Part shown: in pieces, positions 1-10,700 of the stretch
Layout: every line of letters begins with the position of its first letter
Numbering within the stretch: the stretch's first letter is position 1
Origin: an uncultured Flavihumibacter sp.
GTDB taxonomy: Bacteria; Bacteroidota; Bacteroidia; Chitinophagales; Chitinophagaceae
Direction: 5' to 3'
Length of the DNA: 64,000 bases
Assembly (NCBI GenBank): GCA_902168105.1
Contig: CABHOY010000041.1
Span: forward strand, 310,001-374,000
Made by a program: the position numbers and the translations under genes
Notes under the pieces: model-generated
Database searches by the model: none
Told to the model about the DNA's origin: nothing
What the model saw: the letters and a program-made list of their open reading frames with translations, nothing else

Positions 1-3000
1 TGTTTGTTAGGAAGGATCATTGCTGTGCCACTTGCTACAGGCACACAGGACGAGCATAAACAAAAGATCAGGAATGCCTGGCGTATCATGAAACGTCCGT
101 TCCTGTTTGCAGATGCTGAAAGCCTCACAAGGCTCGAACAATTTTTTACAGCAGGTGACGCAGGATGGTGGAAAGAGATGCAGGCTTTTGTAGTATTATG
201 GACAACCGATATCAAACCAGCACAGATCAGTTATGCCGCCTCTCCCTATGAAATTGCCTATCTGCAATTCTCATCAGGTTCTACGGGACAGCCAAAAGGG
301 ATCATAATCTCACATATGAATGTGCTGAGCAATGTTCATGCTATTCAGATCAGCGCTGACATGGTCCCGGGAGAAACCGGCGTTTCCTGGCTACCGCTGA
401 CACATGATATGGGATTGGTGGGCTGTCTCTTAAAGACACTACTGGTGGGCTGCAACCTGGTGTTGATCCCTACAGCTTTATTTATCCGGCATCCCATGAT
501 ATGGATGCATAAAGTGGATGAGCATCGTGGTAATATCGGTTACTCCCCCAATTTTGGTTATAAATATTTCCTGCAGGATTTTGAAAGTAAAAGCCAGCAT
601 GTACAGTGGGACCTGAGCAGCCTTAAAGCCATCTATAACGGCGCTGAAAGTATTAACCATGAACTGATCAGCCAATTTATTACAGCACTTAAACCTCATA
701 AAATAAGCCAGGAAGTGATGCTGCCAGCCTATGGCATGGCAGAAGCCACATTGATGGCGTCCTTCCATCCCTATGGCACACCCGTTATCGCTGTTACCGT
801 AAATAGGTTAAGCCTCCAACATGAGGGTACAGTGGAATTTGTACCGGCAGGATCCCCACAGGCTATCACCCTCGTATCCTGTGGTCAGGCGTCTGAGTAT
901 GTGCAGATCAGGATCACCGATAAACATGATCAGCCGCTGGCAGACGGACAAACAGGTAATATCCAGTTAAAAGGACTCAGTATTACTTCCGGTTATTATC
1001 AGCTGGAAGACGCTGATACATTTTCTGCAGATGGCTGGCTGAAGACCGGTGACACCGGTTTTATTCATGAAGGCAATCTCTATATCGCAGGGCGGGAAAA
1101 GGAAATGATCATCATCAACGGATTGAACTATTATCCTTACGACCTGGAGAGAGTGCTGGAAGCAGAAGACGGGAAGTTATTCAGTCTTACGAAAACAGCA
1201 GCAGCTTCCGTGCCGGATGACAATAATGGTGAGGAGTTGGTCATCTTTATACAATACAGAGGGTCCGACCAGCAGTTTACAGGTGTTTCAGAGCAGGTGA
1301 GAAAGATCATTATGAAACACTTTGGTCTTGTGGTAAAAGCGGTTGTACCGGTAAGCCGTATTCCTAAAACGACCAGCGGTAAGCTACAACGAACCAAACT
1401 GGCAGAAGAATACCTGGAAAAGAGAGCGCCTGCACAGAAGAAGCTATCTCAGTACAGCACCTACGTACAATTAATACAGCAGGAAATTACCGCTCTATTT
1501 GGCATTACTGATATACAGACCGATGTACCGCTGACCGATATGGGATTCGATTCCCTGAAAGGCACGGAACTGATCAACCGGATCAATCAGATCACACAAC
1601 TCAGCTTAAGCCCCACCGTAGTATTTGAGTATCCTACCATTCACCGGCTTGCCGGGCACCTGGCAACTGTCAGGCAGGAAAAGCAGACTGTTACCCGCCA
1701 GGCGACTTTTGAGCCGGTCGCTATTATTGGTATGTCAGGTAAATTCCCGGCAGGCGCCGATGATCCGGAAAAGCTCTGGGAACTGTTGATCAAAGGTATC
1801 GATCCGGTTATGACAGTACCCGTGGAAAGATGGCGTGTACAAAATGGTGAAAAGGCCTTTGCCGGCAGCTTTGTCGATCACCCTGAATTATTTGATGCGG
1901 GGTTCTTTGGTATTTCACCCAAAGAGGCAGCTGCACTGGACCCGCAACAGCGGATGTTGCTGGAGACAGCTTTTCTGGCTTTGCAGGATGCTGGTTATCC
2001 GCTTCCGGCGATTCAACATACCGATACAGGTGTTTTCCTGGGCCTTAGCCACAGTGATTATATGCGTGCCCATATCTGTTCTGACGATATGGAAGCAATC
2101 GATCCTTATTCCCTAACGGGAACTATTACCAGCACCGCTGCAGGCAGGTTGTCTTATTTCTTTGATCTGACCGGCCCTGCGATGGTCATTAATACCGCAT
2201 GCTCTTCTTCCCTCGCGGCGATCCATTATGCGTGCAAAAGCCTGCAATCTGGCGACTGCACCATGGCTATTGCCGGAGGGGTAAACCTGATGCTGGCGCC
2301 GGAACCTAGTGTTGCCCTCACCAGGATACAGGCATTATCGCCCGATGGGAGATGTAAAACCTTTGATGCCGGAGCAGATGGTTATGGCCGAGGAGAAGGA
2401 TGCGCTCTGGTTATATTGAAACCACTGGCCAGTGCCATAGAGAACGGGGATGCTATACTAGGCATCATCCGTAGCTCAGCAATCAACCAGGACGGAAAAA
2501 GCAATGGTATGACAGCGCCGAATGGACTGGCGCAACAACGATTGCTTAGTAAGGCAATTCAGATGGCAGGTATTCACCCTGAAGAAATAGACTATGTGGA
2601 AGCGCATGGAACTGGTACGCCCTTGGGAGACCCGTTGGAGTTAGAAGCCATGCAACAGGCCTATCAAACCGGCAGCAGACAATCGCCTTTGCTTACAGGC
2701 AGCCTCAAGTCCAATATCGGGCATCTGGAATCGGCAGCAGGTATTGCTGGCCTCATCAAGATACTGTTATCTTTCCGTCATCAACAAATACCCGGCAATC
2801 TTCACTTCCATCGCCCTAATCCGCTGATACCCTGGAAAACCGCACAGATAAAGGTGGTGGATCAACCAATCAGCTGGCCGGCGGATAAAAAGAGGATAGC
2901 AGGAATCAGTTCATTTGGTTTCAGCGGCACCAATGCCCACGCTATTATTGAAGCCCCGGCCGTCGCCCGTAATACTTCTCCTGATAAAGGCAGTTACATC

Positions 3001-5994
3001 TGCACGCTGTCAGCTCATTCCATAGCAGCGCTGAAGGAGATGACAGCTGATCTAGGGAAATATCTTTCCGGCACTACTGCTTCTATCGGAGAGATCACTT
3101 ACAATATCAACAGAAGAAATAACGGACTGACCTATCACTGGCATTGTATAACGAACAGTAAGGAGGCCCTGGCGGCATCGTTAAGTAAGTTCTCTGAAGA
3201 ACAGGCTGTCTATTGTAAACAGGTAAAACATACTATTGGCTTCCAGTTCACCGGGCAGGGTTCTCAATACACCGGCATGGGTAAAGAGCTGTATGAGTAT
3301 TATCCTGTTTTCAGCCAGGCGATAGACGATTGCAGTAAGCTGTATGCAAAATATAATAACGGTATATCCCTAGCAGATATCATCTTCAAAGAAGATCCGG
3401 ACAAACGCATTGATCAGACCCGTTATGCGCAACCGGCGCTTTTCTGTTTATCGTATGCACTGTCTGCATTGTATAAAAGTTTTGGTATCACGCCTGCAAT
3501 CGTAATGGGGCATAGCATCGGCGAGTTTACTGCATCGTGTATAGCAGGATTACTGCCATTAGAAGATGCGGTGATGCTGATAAGCGACAGGGCCAGGTTA
3601 ATGCAGGAATTACCTGCCGGTACCAGTATGATGTCACTGAATGTTTCAGAAGCACGGGCAAAGCAACTGATAACAGCTCTTAAACTTGACCTGTATATCG
3701 CCTGTGTGAACGCTCCTCAACAGACAGTCGTTTCCGGAAAAACAGATCAGCTGCAATTGCTGAAAAACAATGTAAAGGACATCAATTGTTCCCCGTTGAA
3801 CGTATCACATGCCTTCCACTCTCCATTAATGGCCCCTGCAGCAGAGGCGCTGATGCAAACCAGTGCCAAAGTCAGACAAGGGAAAGCAGCCATCCCTGTG
3901 ATCTCCAACGTTACCGGACTTACACTCAATGACACACAACAACAAGACCCGGCCTACTGGTCAAAACATATGCTGCAAGCAGTCCGGTACAATGACTCCA
4001 TTCATTCATTGCAGCAATCAGGATGTACATTGTGCCTGGAGGCCGGTCCGCAACCGGTGTTGACCAATATGGTCAAAGACCTGCAACTCCCGTCTCTCGA
4101 AGCCATTCCTTCACTGAAAAGAGGCAAGCCTGCCGTTACACAGTTCCTGGAAAGCCTTGCCTGCCTGCAAAGAAATGGTATCCATGTAGACTGGAAACAG
4201 GGCGAGAGTGGATATCAGCTGCAACATCTGCCAATGGCGCCTTATCCGTTCCAGAAAAAGAAATACTGGATGCCATTGTTTGTAGCCGGACAAGGCAAAC
4301 CAACATCATCCGGAGATATCAATGAAGGCAGCATTTCAGAACTGGTATACCAAAAGGTTTCAACGGAAGGAACGGCAGCTCCGGCTATACAGGTGATCCT
4401 CTACGATCAGCAACTTGAAACGGCAGAGCGCTGGCGACAACAGCTACAGTCGGCCGGTACGGATACTATCATCGCTCATATTGGCGCCGTTCCTGAAATA
4501 ACAGAGGGGCTGACTGTATGCTATATCGCCAATCTTTTCGAAGAAAGTACGCCTGCCATTGACCAACAGGAACTGTTACACCTTGCGGCATTGACAGAAA
4601 AGATCCGGTCGGCCTCTGTTGAGCGGTTTATCATTGTTACCAACAACGTACATCAGCAGCACGCGAATGTCAATCTTCAAAGTAGCATGTTATGGGGTTT
4701 CTTCATCTCCCTGAAACATGAACTGGACCATGTTCAGTTTACTGTTATTGACGTCGATGCAAATGAATATAGCCAGGCATTAGCACTTATCACCAGTCAG
4801 CTTCCAGCTACGGGATTTCAATTTGTGATCCGTGGCGGCCAATGGTCCATGCCTGTACTTGAGCAGCGGCCGCTCATTCAAAAAGCGACAGCATTGTCTA
4901 TTCAGAGAGACAAAACATATATTGTTACTGGCGGTTTCGGCAGTCTGGGCACACAGGCGGTGCAATGGCTGATACAAAAGGGCGCAGGGCATATTGTTAT
5001 CACGGGCCGCGGTCCTTTACGTGAAACGTTGTCGTCACAATGGGAACTGCAAGGCTGCAGGATCACTTACATACGGATGAAGGAACATGAATCACTGACC
5101 CAACGGTTAAAGACCATTACAAACGTAAAAGGCATCATTCATACATCAGGCACGATCAACGATAAGTTACTCTTATCCCATAGTGCGGAAAGCTTCACAT
5201 CAGTATTCGAGGGGAAGGTGCAGCATGCATGGGAGCTTCACCAATTGAGCCAGCAATGGCAACCGGACTTCTTCGTACTGTTTTCCTCTACCGTATCGCT
5301 GGTAGGTAATGCCGGACAAACAAACTATGGAGCGGCGAACTATCTGCTGAACAGTCTTGCACAACTGCGTAAGGCGCAGCAACTGCCTTGTCTCAGTATC
5401 TGCTGGGGACCATGGAAAAATTCAACAATGGCCGCATCATTGTCGTCCCATTTTGAGCAGCTGGGGATACGTCCTTTTGAAAACCAGCGAGGCATCCGGT
5501 TAATGGAATCGCTGATGCAGACAAACGGCCCGGTATATGCAGCGCTGGATATTACCCCCGGACAGGCATTTCCAGGCTGGTTGCAGCCCTATTTACCCCA
5601 GGGGTGGCATAAGACCACGGGAGATGAAGATATCGCCCGTATTGCCCTTGTTTTGCCCGAAGATGAAACAGGCATGCTGGAGCTGGTAAAAAAGCTGGCC
5701 AAAGAGGTCTTAGGACTTGGACAGGATGAGGCACTTGTTACAGACCGGCCTTATTTTGAAACCGGGTTTGATTCCATCATGCTGAGTACACTCAAAAACA
5801 AGCTGGTGGCTACCACGGGCATTCCCATTCCGATATCGCATTTCTTCCAGTATCCGACAATCGCCACCTTGTCCGGTTACATCTTTTCTGCGTTAAACAA
5901 ACCGGCATATGATCCGGACGATTTACTGATCGCAGAGATCAGCATGATCTCGGACGACGAAATAGCAAATATCCTAAACGAATATAAAGTGTAA
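1..5994 (+). CDS. Hybrid FAAL-ACP-KS-AT-KR-ACP polyketide synthase (5' end outside window)
   Basis: Starter protein of the lipopeptide line. The reading frame is open to the left edge, so the N-terminus is missing; numbering here counts from base 4. Domains seen: fatty-acyl-AMP ligase (about 1-470, with the adenylate-forming motif SSGSTGQPKG near 90), ACP (phosphopantetheine Ser517 in GFDS), ketosynthase (575-985, active Cys733 in TACSSS, His in EAHGTGT and NIGH), acyltransferase (1075-1370, GHSIGE with Ser1171, and the motif HAFHS typical of malonyl specificity), ketoreductase (about 1635-1830, TGGFGSLG at 1640 and an intact Ser/NYGAAN catalytic pattern) and a second ACP (Ser1924). It probably activates a free fatty acid as acyl-AMP, loads it on ACP1, adds one malonyl unit and reduces the beta-keto group to a hydroxyl. 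The C-terminal tail (SDDEIANILNEY) resembles a PKS docking helix. The stop overlaps the next start (TAATG). Domain order is clear; the exact acyl chain is unknown. Confidence 0.93.
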   Translation, partial: CLLGRIIAVPLATGTQDEHKQKIRNAWRIMKRPFLFADAESLTRLEQFFTAGDAGWWKEMQAFVVLWTTDIKPAQISYAASPYEIAYLQFSSGSTGQPKGIIISHMNVLSNVHAIQISADMVPGETGVSWLPLTHDMGLVGCLLKTLLVGCNLVLIPTALFIRHPMIWMHKVDEHRGNIGYSPNFGYKYFLQDFESKSQHVQWDLSSLKAIYNGAESINHELISQFITALKPHKISQEVMLPAYGMAEATLMASFHPYGTPVIAVTVNRLSLQHEGTVEFVPAGSPQAITLVSCGQASEYVQIRITDKHDQPLADGQTGNIQLKGLSITSGYYQLEDADTFSADGWLKTGDTGFIHEGNLYIAGREKEMIIINGLNYYPYDLERVLEAEDGKLFSLTKTAAASVPDDNNGEELVIFIQYRGSDQQFTGVSEQVRKIIMKHFGLVVKAVVPVSRIPKTTSGKLQRTKLAEEYLEKRAPAQKKLSQYSTYVQLIQQEITALFGITDIQTDVPLTDMGFDSLKGTELINRINQITQLSLSPTVVFEYPTIHRLAGHLATVRQEKQTVTRQATFEPVAIIGMSGKFPAGADDPEKLWELLIKGIDPVMTVPVERWRVQNGEKAFAGSFVDHPELFDAGFFGISPKEAAALDPQQRMLLETAFLALQDAGYPLPAIQHTDTGVFLGLSHSDYMRAHICSDDMEAIDPYSLTGTITSTAAGRLSYFFDLTGPAMVINTACSSSLAAIHYACKSLQSGDCTMAIAGGVNLMLAPEPSVALTRIQALSPDGRCKTFDAGADGYGRGEGCALVILKPLASAIENGDAILGIIRSSAINQDGKSNGMTAPNGLAQQRLLSKAIQMAGIHPEEIDYVEAHGTGTPLGDPLELEAMQQAYQTGSRQSPLLTGSLKSNIGHLESAAGIAGLIKILLSFRHQQIPGNLHFHRPNPLIPWKTAQIKVVDQPISWPADKKRIAGISSFGFSGTNAHAIIEAPAVARNTSPDKGSYICTLSAHSIAALKEMTADLGKYLSGTTASIGEITYNINRRNNGLTYHWHCITNSKEALAASLSKFSEEQAVYCKQVKHTIGFQFTGQGSQYTGMGKELYEYYPVFSQAIDDCSKLYAKYNNGISLADIIFKEDPDKRIDQTRYAQPALFCLSYALSALYKSFGITPAIVMGHSIGEFTASCIAGLLPLEDAVMLISDRARLMQELPAGTSMMSLNVSEARAKQLITALKLDLYIACVNAPQQTVVSGKTDQLQLLKNNVKDINCSPLNVSHAFHSPLMAPAAEALMQTSAKVRQGKAAIPVISNVTGLTLNDTQQQDPAYWSKHMLQAVRYNDSIHSLQQSGCTLCLEAGPQPVLTNMVKDLQLPSLEAIPSLKRGKPAVTQFLESLACLQRNGIHVDWKQGESGYQLQHLPMAPYPFQKKKYWMPLFVAGQGKPTSSGDINEGSISELVYQKVSTEGTAAPAIQVILYDQQLETAERWRQQLQSAGTDTIIAHIGAVPEITEGLTVCYIANLFEESTPAIDQQELLHLAALTEKIRSASVERFIIVTNNVHQQHANVNLQSSMLWGFFISLKHELDHVQFTVIDVDANEYSQALALITSQLPATGFQFVIRGGQWSMPVLEQRPLIQKATALSIQRDKTYIVTGGFGSLGTQAVQWLIQKGAGHIVITGRGPLRETLSSQWELQGCRITYIRMKEHESLTQRLKTITNVKGIIHTSGTINDKLLLSHSAESFTSVFEGKVQHAWELHQLSQQWQPDFFVLFSSTVSLVGNAGQTNYGAANYLLNSLAQLRKAQQLPCLSICWGPWKNSTMAASLSSHFEQLGIRPFENQRGIRLMESLMQTNGPVYAALDITPGQAFPGWLQPYLPQGWHKTTGDEDIARIALVLPEDETGMLELVKKLAKEVLGLGQDEALVTDRPYFETGFDSIMLSTLKNKLVATTGIPIPISHFFQYPTIATLSGYIFSALNKPAYDPDDLLIAEISMISDDEIANILNEYKV

Positions 5995-7733
5995 TGGAAA
6001 CATATTACATCGGTCTTTCAAATACATTCCACGACTCCTCTATTGCCATCATGAACAATCAGGGAGAGGTACTGTTTGCAGAAGCGACAGAAAGAAAACT
6101 ACAATATAAGAGAGGGCTGAGCTGTCCTGCCGACAACTTTGATATAGGCCGCACACTGAAAAAATATTGTAAGAGAGGCGCTTCCTTTGTGGTAGCTACG
6201 TCGTGGAGCCAGGATTACCTGGAGTTCCTGGACAGGCTGGAACGGCTTGGGTTCTTTTCGGAAAAGAGCCTGACAAACCCTTTGTTACAACTTCCTTCCA
6301 GGTACATCTTTTCAAAGGCATCCATCTATACTATCCTCAAGTTGCAACACCAGTACCAGAAAAATGCAGGTACAGGTATCTTACTTGCCCTGCAACAGCA
6401 TTTCCCTGAAAGTAAAGTGAGCTTCCGTAGCTTCTCCCACCACCTCGCGCATGCCGCCTACGCCTGTTATACCAGTCCGTACGAAAATGCCGCCTGTGCG
6501 GTAATTGACGGTTATGGAGAAGGTGGTTCCATCTCCATCTATCATTACGAAAATGATCAAGTGAAGGAGGTCAGGCTGCATAAAGGGCCTCAAAGCCTGG
6601 GATGGCTGTATGAAATGATCACGACTTTATGTGGATTTGACTGGTTTACCGGCGAGGAATGGAAAGTAATGGGGCTTGCGCCTTATGGCAAGATCATCCC
6701 GGAGGCCTACAAACTAATAAAGGAATTATGCTGGTATGACAACCTCCGCCTGCATTATCCCCCTGTAGAAAGGATCATCGCGATACTGAAAGAACTGGAA
6801 GCGTTCAAGCGGGCGCCCGACAGTGATCCGTGGACGGCGGCAGATCTGGCATTTACAGGACAGACCTGTTTTTCAGAGCTGACTACAGCCATGCTTAAAG
6901 ACGTCGAGTCACTTAAACTATCGCCCAACCTGGTTATCGGTGGTGGCTGCGGATTGAATTCCTCCTTTAACGGAACAGTCACATCTACAACCGGCTTCAG
7001 TAAACTATTCGTTCCTTCTGCACCGGCAGACGACGGCAATTCCATAGGCGCCGCTATGCTGTCATTGAAAGAAGACAATCCGGGTATTAAACTGGGCAGC
7101 AAATCCTTCTTTACACCATACCTGGGTTCTGCAATCCAGGAAGAAGCTATCAAACGGATGTTACAGCTGGGCAGGGTCAATAATATCCGTCACCTGCCCC
7201 TTAGTATCCATAAAGAAACTGCCGCGAAACTGGCAGAAGGAAAACTCGTGGCATGGGTACAGGGAAGAGCGGAGTTCGGCCCGCGGTCACTCGGCAACCG
7301 GAGTATCTTGGCCGATCCAAGACCGAAAGACATGAAGAACAAGATCAACTCAATGGTGAAGTTCAGGGAAGAGTTCCGTCCGTTTGCGCCTTCTATCCTG
7401 CATGAATTCGGGGATACCTACTTTGAGAATTATGAAGAGACCCCTTACATGGAACGGACGCTTATTTTTAAGAAGGAAGTGAAGAGCCAGATACCGGCGG
7501 TGGTACATGCCAATCATACCGGCAGACTACAAACTGTAAAAAAAGAGTGGAACGCCTCTTACTATAAACTGATCAAATCGTTCTATGATATAACAGGCGT
7601 CCCCATTGTACTTAACACGAGTTTAAATATCATGGGAAAACCTATACTGCACTCACTGGAAGATGCTATCGGGATGTTTTATACGACTGGTCTGGATGTA
7701 CTGGTCGTTAACGATTATATGATAGAGAAGTAA
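5994..7733 (+). CDS. O-carbamoyltransferase (NodU/CmcH/TobZ family)
   Basis: A 579-residue enzyme of the usual family length. These enzymes transfer a carbamoyl group from carbamoyl phosphate, through carbamoyl-AMP, to a hydroxyl group of a natural product. Diagnostic features are the Kae1-like metal site HHLAHA (149-154), DGYGEGG (172-178) and the C-terminal motif GPRSLGNRSILADPR (about 428-442). Its start codon overlaps the stop of the FAAL-PKS gene, so the two are translationally coupled, which ties it to the same pathway. The likely acceptor is one of the hydroxyls made by the two ketoreductases, or a hydroxylated side chain; this is inference. Its stop lies only 4 bases from the stop of the converging NRPS operon, with no room for a separate terminator. 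Confidence 0.9.
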   Translation: METYYIGLSNTFHDSSIAIMNNQGEVLFAEATERKLQYKRGLSCPADNFDIGRTLKKYCKRGASFVVATSWSQDYLEFLDRLERLGFFSEKSLTNPLLQLPSRYIFSKASIYTILKLQHQYQKNAGTGILLALQQHFPESKVSFRSFSHHLAHAAYACYTSPYENAACAVIDGYGEGGSISIYHYENDQVKEVRLHKGPQSLGWLYEMITTLCGFDWFTGEEWKVMGLAPYGKIIPEAYKLIKELCWYDNLRLHYPPVERIIAILKELEAFKRAPDSDPWTAADLAFTGQTCFSELTTAMLKDVESLKLSPNLVIGGGCGLNSSFNGTVTSTTGFSKLFVPSAPADDGNSIGAAMLSLKEDNPGIKLGSKSFFTPYLGSAIQEEAIKRMLQLGRVNNIRHLPLSIHKETAAKLAEGKLVAWVQGRAEFGPRSLGNRSILADPRPKDMKNKINSMVKFREEFRPFAPSILHEFGDTYFENYEETPYMERTLIFKKEVKSQIPAVVHANHTGRLQTVKKEWNASYYKLIKSFYDITGVPIVLNTSLNIMGKPILHSLEDAIGMFYTTGLDVLVVNDYMIEK

Positions 7734-7737
7734 AGCT

Positions 7738-10700
7738 CTATTGAAATATTTCATGGAGGATCCTCATGTATACCTGTAAGTTCTTGTGCAAATATTCACT
7801 GTCAAGCATGGATACATGGGGACCCGTTCCTTCACAAACCACTACACTGCCATTGGTCACCTCTTCCCATGCAGACCAGCGTTCAATATTCTCCCTGTTC
7901 TCTTCTGAGCTGATGTAAAATATATCAGCGTCGATCTTTCCGTTGTCTTCCAGCTGATGAATAAACCTTGTGGAGGCTTCAATACGAAGGCGCATCCGGG
8001 CCGCCATTTCAGGAGAACTGATGATCGCTTTAGCGCGTGGATCATCCAGGTAATCTGTAGCGATCTGACTGATCATTGACTCTTCAAGCGGTTCTGCTTT
8101 CAGGAATCTTCTGGAATCCAGGAACACGAGCGCATTTACACGCCGCCCTACTTTCTCAAGTGCCTGTGCCACATGAAAACCCATACTTCCTCCGGCGGAG
8201 AACCCACAGAATACAGGGCTTCCCGCTGGTTGCAGTTGCTGTACAATGGCCGCCATCTTTGCGATCGTATCGTGCTCAATGAAGTTAATACCGATCACCC
8301 GGTAACCTTCCAGATGTACAGCCAGTTTTCCAAAGCCTACGGCATAACCAACAGCAGGCGGAAAAAAGAACAACGTCTTATCTGCCGGCCCCTCCCTTAG
8401 TACGATATATTCAGCCTCTACCTGCTGGTCCATACCGGCCATATGCTGCCTGATGGTAGCTGCAAAATCTTTCAGTACCGGGTCCTGGTATAACTGTATA
8501 ACGGGCAACGTTACATTGAATTGCTGCTGCACAGCACTAATGATGCGGAAGGATATCAGGCTGTGACCACCGGATTCAAAGAAATTATCTTCCGGCGACA
8601 CCGGTTGTCCCAGCTCCTTACCCCACAGGCCAACAAGATATTGTTCTATTTTATCGTCACTTCCTTTCATGGTAGTGGTGGAGACCGGAAGCGGCAGTTT
8701 TCGCCTGTCTACTTTCCCGTTAGCGGTCAATGGCAATGTCTCCAGTGGAATAAAGTACTGGGGGATAAAATGTGCAGGTAGTGTCAACGCCAGGAATGAA
8801 CGGAGTTCTTTTACCGACATTGGCGCTGCCTTAAAAATAATATAAGCAGCCAGAGAAGTAATGCCCGTTACCTTAACAGGAACTACGCAAGCCTGTTTAA
8901 TACCGGAATGTTCCTGCAAACGGTATACTATTTCCCCTGGTTCTATCCGGTAACCACGTATCTTTACCTGCTCATCTTTTCTTCCGCCAAACTCCAGCAG
9001 TCCTCCGGGTAGCCAGCGACCGGTATCTCCGCTACGGTACAATCGCCCTTCATCATTCAGCGGATGCGTAATGAACCTGAATGCTGTCAGCTCTTTGTTG
9101 TTATAATATCCTGCGGAGACACCATCCCCCCCTACACATATCTCTCCAAAAACACCTTCCGGGCATAATTGCAGCTGTTTGTCCATGATGTACACGGATG
9201 CTCCCGGAAGCGGCGTACCTATGTAGGAACTACCTGTCGCATGTAATATCTCATCATCTGTTACCTGATGCCAGGTAACATGTACAGTGGTTTCTGTGAT
9301 ACCATACAGGTTAAACAAACCCACCTGTTCATGCCGTGGTATATCGAGCCATTTACGCAGTTTTGTGAAATCCAGGACATCCCCGCCAAATATCACCATA
9401 CGCAGTTCTCCCACCTTCATGATATCCAGCAGACCGTAAAAAGAAGATGGCGTCTGGTTCAGAATGGTAATCCCTTTTTCTTCCAATACCTGACAGAACA
9501 TGCCCGTATCCCTGACCTGGTTGCGGTCGGGGATATAGAGGGAACCGCCATTCACCAGGGCGCCATACATTTCCCATACAGAGAAATCAAATGCCGCAGA
9601 ATGCGCCATGATCCATTTATCTGTTGCAGAGAAAGATAACCAGGGCTCCTGTTGCAGGAACAGATGCTGTAAATTGCTGTGTTTTACCTGACACCCTTTG
9701 GGGTTTCCGCTTGAACCGGAAGTGTAAATGATGTAGGCGATATCTTCTCCGCTGATAACAGGCATTGTTAATGTTGTTACTTCCGCCGGTATATCCTCTA
9801 TCAGGATAAGCGGTACCCCGGTCAATGCTGTTGAAAGGTACAAACTGCTGATCATCGCCCTGGCGTCACTATCGGCAGCGATATACAATTTCCTGTCTGC
9901 CGGGTATTCAACGTCTACCGGGACATACGTAGCGCCGGCCTTTAATACCGCCAGTATTGCAATGATCAGTTCCGCCGAAGGAGGAAGGCAAACCAGCACA
10001 CGATCACCCTTACGGATACCTTGTGCACGTATCAGCCACCCTGCCAGTAGTTCCACCCTACTCAGCATATCGGCATAGGACACGGTTTGTTGCTGATCTT
10101 CCAGGGCTATTTTCCCGGGATATGTTCTGCCAGCGGTTTCAATAGCATCCAGGATATTAATACCCGGATCGAAGCTACCGTAAGGCTCCCCTGCGTTCAG
10201 CAATGCCAGTCTTTCCTGTTCGGGTACAATATCCAGACCGGCTATTGTACTGTCAGGATCATTTACCATATGCTCCAGCACCTGCAACAGGCAGGCAGCT
10301 ACTTTTCCGATAGCCACGTCCGAATACCTGTTCCTGTTATACATGAAATTAACGATGCAGTAGGTGCCGGGGTAAACGACCACCGCCAATGGATACCCTA
10401 CCTGTGCTGCGCCATTTTCTGAAACGACAGATATATTGGTATTGGTCATGGACTCTTCCATGGCACTCAGCGGATAGTTTTCAAATATCAGTACATGGTC
10501 CAGCAAGTCGTTTTTAAGCGCTGAACAGGTTTGTATATCCGCCAGGGAAAGATACTGGTGTTGCTGTATGTCAAACAGGTAATTCCTCGCCGTTGTGAGC
10601 AGGGAAGAAATGGTCTCATCCTCCCAGCGAACGCGTACGGGAAGAGTATTTATAAACAGTCCAAGCAGATCTTCAAACCCTTCCATTTCATAAGGTCTGC

